Positions 6,594 to 11,742 of a stretch of DNA of 11,742 nt are shown piece after piece (positions within the stretch are counted from its first letter, which is position 1; every line of letters starts with the position of its first letter). Source of the stretch: JAHCIE01 sp034431435 (lineage in GTDB: Bacteria; Chloroflexota; Anaerolineae; Epilineales; JAHCIE01); assembly GCA_034431435.1 (NCBI GenBank), contig DAOUDG010000007.1, forward strand, positions 1 to 11,742, given 5' to 3'. The translations under genes were made by a program, and so were the position numbers. A model generated the notes under the pieces. That model worked only from the letters and a program-made list of their open reading frames with translations, searched no databases and was not told the DNA's origin.

Positions 6594-7649
6594 ATGACCG
6601 ACGTTATCAATCAGGGCCAGGCCCGCCCCGCTGCCATCGCTACCCCGACCGCGCCGCCACCGCCGGGCGCTCTGTCGCCGGCCGTCGTCGAGCAGATCCT
6701 GTTCGAGATGAAGCGGCTCATTGTCGGTCAGGACATCGTCCTGGAACGGCTGCTGGTCGCCCTGCTGTCGCGCGGCCACGTCCTGCTGGAGGGTGTACCC
6801 GGTCTCGCCAAGACCGCTACCGTCAAGTCCCTCGCCCAGGTCATCGGCGGCACTTTTGGCCGCGTCCAGTTCACGCCCGACCTCGTGCCCGCCGACCTCG
6901 TTGGCACGCGCATCTTCAACGGCAAGACGGGCGAGTTCAACACCGAGCTTGGCCCGGTGTTCGTCAACTTGCTGCTCGCCGACGAGATCAACCGCGCCCC
7001 CGCCAAGGTGCAGAGCGCGCTGCTCGAAGTGATGCAGGAGCGCCAGGTCACCATCGGCAAGCAGACCTACCAGGTTCCTGACCCCTTCCTGGTCATGGCG
7101 ACCCAAAACCCCATCGAGTCGGATGGAACCTACCCCCTGCCCGAAGCGCAACTCGACCGCTTCATGTTCAAGGTGCTGGTCGACTACCCCAGCTACGAGG
7201 ACGAGATCGTTGTCGTTGACCGCATCACCGGCCCGGCTATCAACCTGCGCACCCTGATCACGCCGGCGCAGTTGCTCGGCCTCCAGCGGATCGTCGATCG
7301 TATCTACGTCGATCCCCACGTGACGGCCTACGCCGCCACGCTGGTCAATGCCACCCGCAAGCTGCGCGAGAGCGGCCTCGAGGGCTGGGCTCCCGCCGTC
7401 GCCTTCGGCGCCAGCCCCCGCGCTTCCATCAACCTCATCACTGCTGCCCGTGCCCTGGCCTTCATCCGCCAGCGCTCCTACGTGCTGCCCTACGACGTGG
7501 CCGACCTGGCTCCGGACGTGATGCGCCACCGCATTGTGCTGACCTACGACGGCATCGCCAACGGCGTCACCGCCGACAGCATCGTGACCGCCGTCTTGCA
7601 GCGCTTCCAGCCCCCGCGCATCGACCTGGGGGACAAGCATGTGGGGTAG
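6594..7649 (+). CDS. MoxR-family AAA+ ATPase
   Basis: A 351-residue AAA+ ATPase of the MoxR group, thought to act as a chaperone that helps assemble or activate protein complexes together with VWA-domain partners. The P-loop is GVPGLAKT at 67-74 (Lys73), Walker B is LLLADEINRA (Asp130, Glu131), and a sensor-like stretch, MATQNPIE, follows. GTYPLPEAQLDRFMF and the helical lid in the C-terminal third, including GASPRASI, are typical. The reading frame is open far upstream, back into rseP, but the ATG at 6594 is chosen. It has AAGGAG (6577-6582) 11 bases before it, and the extra upstream residues do not resemble the family. A Pro/Ala-rich N-terminal stretch (residues 12-25) is flexible. It overlaps the next gene by 11 bases, so the two are translationally linked. 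Confidence 0.94.
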   Translation: MTDVINQGQARPAAIATPTAPPPPGALSPAVVEQILFEMKRLIVGQDIVLERLLVALLSRGHVLLEGVPGLAKTATVKSLAQVIGGTFGRVQFTPDLVPADLVGTRIFNGKTGEFNTELGPVFVNLLLADEINRAPAKVQSALLEVMQERQVTIGKQTYQVPDPFLVMATQNPIESDGTYPLPEAQLDRFMFKVLVDYPSYEDEIVVVDRITGPAINLRTLITPAQLLGLQRIVDRIYVDPHVTAYAATLVNATRKLRESGLEGWAPAVAFGASPRASINLITAARALAFIRQRSYVLPYDVADLAPDVMRHRIVLTYDGIANGVTADSIVTAVLQRFQPPRIDLGDKHVG

Positions 7650-8667
7650 GTTCCGACAGCGGCCGCCTGGCCGCGCGTCGGCCGACGCCCCCGCTCACGT
7701 CCACGTGACGGACCGCCCAGCCGCCGGCCACACCCCGGACGCCGTGCTGCGCCGCCTGGAGTGGACCATCCTGCGCCCCCTGGCGCGCTACCTGGGCGGC
7801 GAGGAACGCTCCCTGGTGCGCGGCCCCGGCATGGAGTTATCGGAGATTCGCGAGTATCAGCCGGGCGACGACCCGCGTTTCATCGACTGGAGCGTGACGG
7901 CGCGCAGTGAGCGGGTCTACGTCCGCGAGGCCTTCGTGGAGCGCGCGCTCGATGCCTGGCTCGTGGTGGATGTGAGTAGCTCGGTAGATTGGGGCACCAT
8001 CAACAGCACCAAGCGCGGCCGCGCCGTGGAGTTCGCGGCCATCGCCGGGCGGCTGTTGGGTCGCAATGGTAACCGCGTGGGCGCGGTGTTGTTCGCCGAC
8101 CGCCCGCTGGGCATCGTGCCGCCGGGCGCGGGCCGGCCGGCCCTGTTGCAGCTGCTGCGCCAGATTCAGGAAGCCCCGCATCAGGAACGAACCGGGCCGA
8201 CCGACCTGGCGGGCGCGTTGCACCGCGCCAACAGTATCATCCAGCGCCGCTCGCTGGTCCTGGTCATCACCGATTTTCTGGCCCCCGACGGCTGGCAGCG
8301 GCCCCTCGGCCAACTGGCCCAGCGTCACGAGGTCGTCGCGGTGCGCCTGGAAGACCCACGCGAGTTAGACCTGCCCGATATCGGCTACGTGACCTTTGAG
8401 GACCCCGAAACCGGCATGCAGATTACCGTCGATACCGGCGACCGCAAGCTGCGCCAGCGCTACCACGACGCGGCGGCGGCGCGCTCGGCTGAGGTGCATC
8501 AACGCCTGGCGGGCACGGGCGTCGATGAGGTGGTGTTGAGCACGGGCAGTGAGATGCTACCGGAGGTGGTCCGCTTCCTGAACGCCCGCCGCTATCGGCG
8601 CGGCCGCCAGGCAGCCCACGCCCCGACGGCCATGGCTCAGAGTTATGTTTCAGGAGGACCGTGGTGA
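7639..8667 (+). CDS. DUF58 domain protein (MoxR partner)
   Basis: A 342-residue protein of the DUF58 family, almost always encoded next to MoxR. The family core is plain at about residues 66-107: LSEIREYQPGDDPRFIDW, then SVTARSERVYVREAF. It runs into a VWA-like fold with a metal-site-like DVSSS (Asp111, Ser113, Ser115). Many DUF58 proteins have two N-terminal membrane helices; none is seen here, so this is a soluble short form with about 35 leading residues of low complexity. The start overlaps the end of moxR by 11 bases, with GGGGGA just upstream inside that gene. The stop overlaps the next start as GTGA. Its presumed job is to be remodelled by, or to guide, the MoxR ATPase; direct biochemical knowledge of the family is thin. 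Confidence 0.9.
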   Translation: MWGRFRQRPPGRASADAPAHVHVTDRPAAGHTPDAVLRRLEWTILRPLARYLGGEERSLVRGPGMELSEIREYQPGDDPRFIDWSVTARSERVYVREAFVERALDAWLVVDVSSSVDWGTINSTKRGRAVEFAAIAGRLLGRNGNRVGAVLFADRPLGIVPPGAGRPALLQLLRQIQEAPHQERTGPTDLAGALHRANSIIQRRSLVLVITDFLAPDGWQRPLGQLAQRHEVVAVRLEDPRELDLPDIGYVTFEDPETGMQITVDTGDRKLRQRYHDAAAARSAEVHQRLAGTGVDEVVLSTGSEMLPEVVRFLNARRYRRGRQAAHAPTAMAQSYVSGGPW

Positions 8668-9611
8668 CTTTTCAGTGGCCCTGGTTGCTATTCCTACCGT
8701 TAATTATCATCCCCATCCTCGTTGTCCTGTACGTGGTGGCGCAGATGCAGCGGCGCAAGTACGCCCTGCGTTTCACCAACGTCGCCCTGCTCAGCCAGGT
8801 CGCCGGCAAGGGGCCGGGGATTCGCCGCCATATTCCGGCCGTGCTGTTCCTCAGCGGCCTGACTTTCCTGCTCATCAGCCTGGCGCGCCCCGAGGCCACC
8901 ATTCGTATCCCGAAGGATGAGGCGTCGGTTGTGGTGGCGATTGACGTCTCCGGCTCGATGCAGGCCGAGGACCTCAAGCCCAACCGCATGGAGGCCGCCA
9001 AGTCGGCGGCGCAGGCCCTGGTGGACACTGTACCCGACCAGTTGCAGCTGGCCCTCATCAGCTTCAACGCGGGGGCGAACCTCAACGTGCCCCTCAGCCG
9101 AGACAAGGACGCCATACGGCGTTCCATCGACCGCCTGAGCGCGAACGGCGGCACGGCCATCGGCGAGGCCATTTTCCTGGGCCTCGACCAGCTCGCCAAC
9201 CGCCAGGTGGACCCGCAGGCCGAGAAGAATCAGGCCATCATCGTTCTGCTGTCCGACGGGACGAATACGTCGGGCCGCGCGCCGGAGATGGGGCTGGAGC
9301 GGGCCAGGCAGGAGGGCGTCAAGATCTACACCATCGGCGTCGGCGAGCGTGGCGCGAACCCCACGTTGCGCAGCGGCCAGCGTGTCGGCCTCGACGAGAC
9401 AACGCTCCAGCGCATTGCCGAGGCGACCGACGGCGAGTATTTCTACGCCGCCAACGCCGGCGACCTGGAGCGGGTGTACGCCGACCTCGGCTCGCAGATC
9501 AGCTGGGTCGAAGAGAAGACCGAGGTCACCGCCTTGTTCAGCGCGCTGGGCGCGATGTTCTTCACTCTGGCGGGCCTGCTCAGCCTGTGGTGGTTCTCGC
9601 GCCTGCCATAA
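8664..9611 (+). CDS. VWA-domain membrane protein, BatA-like
   Basis: This 315-residue protein starts at a GTG, most likely the one at 8664, which overlaps the previous stop as GTGA. AGGAGG (8652-8657) is six bases upstream. A second GTG at 8661 is only three bases from that site. Two N-terminal membrane segments (about 6-25 and 57-74) precede a von Willebrand A domain with a complete metal-ion site: DVSGSMQAED (Asp94, Ser96, Ser98), NGGTAIGEA, and LSDGTN. A final membrane helix (FSALGAMFFTLAGLLSLWWF) ends the protein. This layout is that of BatA from aerotolerance-type operons, where the VWA domain faces outside the cytoplasm and MoxR acts from inside. No BatB, BatC or BatD gene follows, so this is the minimal three-gene form. 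Confidence 0.9.
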   Translation: MTFQWPWLLFLPLIIIPILVVLYVVAQMQRRKYALRFTNVALLSQVAGKGPGIRRHIPAVLFLSGLTFLLISLARPEATIRIPKDEASVVVAIDVSGSMQAEDLKPNRMEAAKSAAQALVDTVPDQLQLALISFNAGANLNVPLSRDKDAIRRSIDRLSANGGTAIGEAIFLGLDQLANRQVDPQAEKNQAIIVLLSDGTNTSGRAPEMGLERARQEGVKIYTIGVGERGANPTLRSGQRVGLDETTLQRIAEATDGEYFYAANAGDLERVYADLGSQISWVEEKTEVTALFSALGAMFFTLAGLLSLWWFSRLP

Positions 9612-9618
9612 CTGTAGG

Positions 9619-9642
9619 GGCAGCCCTGCGTGGCTGCCCTGT
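9619..9642. terminator. Hairpin 1 between convergent genes
   Basis: GGGCAGCC (9620-9627) pairs perfectly with GGCTGCCC (9634-9641) over a six-base loop, extended by one G-T pair. It begins eight bases after the VWA gene stop. No clear T tract follows on either strand, so termination is possible but not proven. The flank TGTAGGGGC resembles a motif that opens dispersed hairpins in many GC-rich environmental genomes, which is from memory. Confidence 0.5.
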
Positions 9643-9667
9643 CGCGTCGAAAGTTAGGGGATTAGAG

Positions 9668-9695
9668 GGGCAGTCTCGCGCGAGGCTGCCCCTTG
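9668..9695. terminator. Hairpin 2 between convergent genes, candidate two-way terminator
   Basis: AGGGGCAGTCTC (9668-9679) pairs with GAGGCTGCCCCT (9684-9695), giving a 12-bp stem with one G-T pair and a GCGC loop. It is about 40 bases before the end of the convergent Hsp70-family gene and about 60 after the VWA gene. It shares the GGGGCAG/CTGCCCC core with hairpin 1. On the plus strand only TTG follows, so a U tract is short. Confidence 0.55.
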
Positions 9696-9735
9696 TCATG
9701 TCTGGTGGCATTGCCCGGCGTAGGTGTAGCGATTC

Positions 9736-11742
9736 TCAGCCTGGGCGGGCGAGGGCGGGGGTGAGACTGACCTGCGCGTCGCCCGCGTCGCCCGCGTGCG
9801 CTGCGACCAGCAACGCGGTGACCGTCTCGCCCTCGGCGAGCGTCACGACGGGCTGGCTCTTGGTGGTGGGTGTCGTCGCCGGCTTCACTCGCTGGAGGTC
9901 GAGGGGCACGAGGCGCTGGGTCGTCACGGCCCATACCCGGTCGCCGGGCCGCACCCGCGCCGCGCCTGCCACCGGCCGCCGCACGATGATCTGCCCGCCG
10001 CCCGGCTCCGTCGCCAGGGGCACGCTATTGGCAGGGAAGCGACGGGCGTAGCCATCCGTCGTCAGCAGCGCTACCTGGTCCTTGCCGCTGCTGACTCCCA
10101 CCACCGCCGCGACCCGCTCCCCCCTGGCCTTGCTGACCCTGACCAGTTGCCCGCCCTGCACCGACAGGTGGGCGACGGCCACCCGCGCCGCGCGGCCGGT
10201 GTCGGTGACGACGAGCACCTGGTCGTCGGGGTTGACGCCGAGGATGGCGGCGGGCCAGTTGGGCATGGGCCAGTCGAGGCGTAGCGAGCGTGGCCCCTCG
10301 ATGGCGGCGCGGCTGAGGCTCATGTTCAGGGCGCGGCCGAAGCCCTTCGTCGTCACCAGCAGCAGGCGGGCGGCGTCCCGCGCGTCGCCCCACCGCGCCA
10401 CGGCGCACATCTCCTCGCCCGCCTCGAAGTCGCGCAGGTCGGCGCGGGCGAAGCCGCCCTCTTGCAGGCTGGCGAGCTGGCGCGGCGAGGTCAGCAGCAG
10501 GCGGTAGCGCGACGTGGCGATGAGAATCGGCTCGTCGGGCATGGCAGCCAGGGCTACCTGGGGCATCAGATCGGGGTCGGGGTTGACCGCCGCCAGAGGA
10601 ATAGCCGTGTCGGGGGCGGCGGCGAGGGCATCGGGGGCGGCGGCGACGCGGTGGCCGCCGTAGAGGACCAGGCCAAGCGCGCCCGACGTGCCTTCACCGC
10701 CCGCCTCGTCGTCCATGCGCCGCTTGAGGAGGGACAGGTTGACCGGGTCGACGCGGGGCTGCTCGTAGGTCAGGGCAGCGTGGACAGCCCCGTTGCGGCG
10801 GTAGGCGCGGGCGTCAATCTCGCCCGCCTGGATGCCGTGGCCGATGATGCCCAGGCCCGACGTGACCGAACTGAAGGTGTCGATGCTGCGCACGCGGCCC
10901 GCACCGAACTTGCGGGCCAGCAGCGCCTGGAAAGCGGGAATCTGCGACGAGCCGCCAGTGCGAATCACCACGTCGATGTCCTGGGGGCGCAGGCCGGAAC
11001 GGGCCACGGTCTCGTCCACCAGGCGGTCGACGGCGTCGATCTCGGGGCGGATGATGGTCTCGAAGTCGGCGCGGCTGGTCGGCTGGCGCACCCTGAAGCG
11101 GTCGGTGACCAGGCGGATGTCGGTGTCGGGCAGGTCGGACAGGCGACGCTTGGCGGCCTCGACGGCCTCGAACATGCGCAGGCCGTAGTTGCCGGTCACG
11201 AGGGCAATGAGATTCTGAAGCTGGCGCGGCGCGCGGGAGGTGGCCTCGATGTCGCGCAGCATGCGCACCCGCTCCGGTAGTTGCAGTTCGATCAGGCTTT
11301 GCCAGTCGGCCAGGGTGTCGTAGATCCAGGTGGGGACGGGCAGCGGCGCGTCGGCCGGGCCGTAGACGCTGCCCTCGCCGAAGTGGCGGGCCAGGCGCGC
11401 GCGCAGCAACTTCTGGTCGAACACGTCGCCGGCGATGGGCAGGCCGCCGGTGGCGAGGACGTCGCGGCGCGCGCCCTGGACGCGCATGATGGTGATGTCC
11501 AGCGTGCCGCCGCCGAAGTCGAAGACCAGGATGCGCTGGTCGCCCGTGGCGCTGGCGGCGTAGTGGAAGGCAGCGGCGATAGGCTCATATTCCAGGTAGA
11601 CCGTCTCGTAGCCCGCCCGCAGCGCGGCCTCGATGAGCCGCTCCTGGGCCACGGCGTCGGCCTGGGGATCGGTGGCGAAGCGCACCGGTCGCCCCAGCAC
11701 GATGTCGCGCACCTCGTGGCCCAGGGCGGCCTCGGCGCGGCG
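9736..11742 (-). CDS. Hsp70/YegD-like ATPase fused to a GyrA-C-type beta-pinwheel (5' end outside window)
   Basis: The frame stays open through the right edge, and the residues before the GTG at 11712 (EAALGHE) still fit the family, so the true start and the first phosphate loop lie outside. Counting from that GTG, residues 1-305 are an Hsp70-type ATPase close to YegD: EYEPIAAAFHYA, the second phosphate loop VFDFGGGTLDIT (Asp65), and the adenosine motif IRTGGSSQIPAF. There is no substrate-binding domain or EEVD tail. Residues 345-610 instead form about six repeats whose core strands begin near 347, 395, 449, 499, 547 and 593. Examples are LLVTTKGFGRAL, VLVVTDTGRAARV and VALLTTDGYARRF. This matches the blade pattern of the gyrase A or ParC C-terminal domain. 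No QRRGGKG-like GyrA box is seen. Function is unknown; a nucleotide-driven chaperone or scaffold with a propeller for binding a partner is a guess. Confidence 0.85.
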   Translation of the reverse strand, partial: RRAEAALGHEVRDIVLGRPVRFATDPQADAVAQERLIEAALRAGYETVYLEYEPIAAAFHYAASATGDQRILVFDFGGGTLDITIMRVQGARRDVLATGGLPIAGDVFDQKLLRARLARHFGEGSVYGPADAPLPVPTWIYDTLADWQSLIELQLPERVRMLRDIEATSRAPRQLQNLIALVTGNYGLRMFEAVEAAKRRLSDLPDTDIRLVTDRFRVRQPTSRADFETIIRPEIDAVDRLVDETVARSGLRPQDIDVVIRTGGSSQIPAFQALLARKFGAGRVRSIDTFSSVTSGLGIIGHGIQAGEIDARAYRRNGAVHAALTYEQPRVDPVNLSLLKRRMDDEAGGEGTSGALGLVLYGGHRVAAAPDALAAAPDTAIPLAAVNPDPDLMPQVALAAMPDEPILIATSRYRLLLTSPRQLASLQEGGFARADLRDFEAGEEMCAVARWGDARDAARLLLVTTKGFGRALNMSLSRAAIEGPRSLRLDWPMPNWPAAILGVNPDDQVLVVTDTGRAARVAVAHLSVQGGQLVRVSKARGERVAAVVGVSSGKDQVALLTTDGYARRFPANSVPLATEPGGGQIIVRRPVAGAARVRPGDRVWAVTTQRLVPLDLQRVKPATTPTTKSQPVVTLAEGETVTALLVAAHAGDAGDAQVSLTPALARPG

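Noticed and set aside
6522..7640. A 372-codon open frame on the minus strand opposite moxR
   Set aside because: It is an antisense shadow of the MoxR gene, with low-complexity composition and no motifs.
10462..11280. A 272-codon plus-strand frame inside the Hsp70-family gene
   Set aside because: It is an antisense shadow; the minus-strand frame has clear Hsp70 motifs throughout.

Overview
This GC-rich window most resembles chromosomal DNA of a Chloroflexota (Anaerolineae-like) bacterium. That is an inference. It rests on the mix of sugar ABC permeases, a VanW-type wall protein, a small protein with an effector-associated (bacterial Death-like) domain, a MoxR/DUF58/VWA cassette, an Hsp70-family protein with an unusual tail, and GGGGCAG-type intergenic hairpins. 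No RNA gene, insertion sequence, CRISPR array or phage gene was seen.

Left part (1-2034, minus strand): a sugar-import operon read right to left. It has a MalF/UgpA-like permease, a MalG/UgpE-like permease, then the first 98 bases of a lipoprotein gene that is probably the solute-binding protein. No ATPase gene lies in the window. A good sigma-70-type promoter (TTGACT, 17 bp, TACGAT) drives it from a divergent intergenic region (2035-2348). A second promoter there (TTGCGG, 17 bp, TACAAT) reads right into the VanW gene. Repeated CGTTTCAC words next to both promoters look like operator sites for one shared regulator.

Centre (2349-6366, plus strand): a membrane-anchored VanW-domain protein, a two-part protein with an N-terminal effector-associated domain and a C-terminal beta-rich domain, and the site-2 protease RseP with its own promoter (TTGGTC, 17 bp, TATAAT). 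A perfect 11-bp inverted repeat follows rseP.

Right part (6594-9611, plus strand): three tightly overlapping genes, a MoxR AAA+ ATPase, a DUF58 protein and a BatA-like VWA membrane protein. This is the classic MoxR/VWA arrangement, thought to act in folding or activation of envelope complexes. It ends at two strong hairpins.

The convergent gene (9736-11742, minus strand, 5' end outside the window) is the most unusual. An Hsp70/YegD-like ATPase half is joined to about 265 residues that repeat six times at about 50-residue spacing. The repeats look like the six-bladed beta-pinwheel of the DNA gyrase A C-terminal domain. I do not know of a described protein with this architecture.
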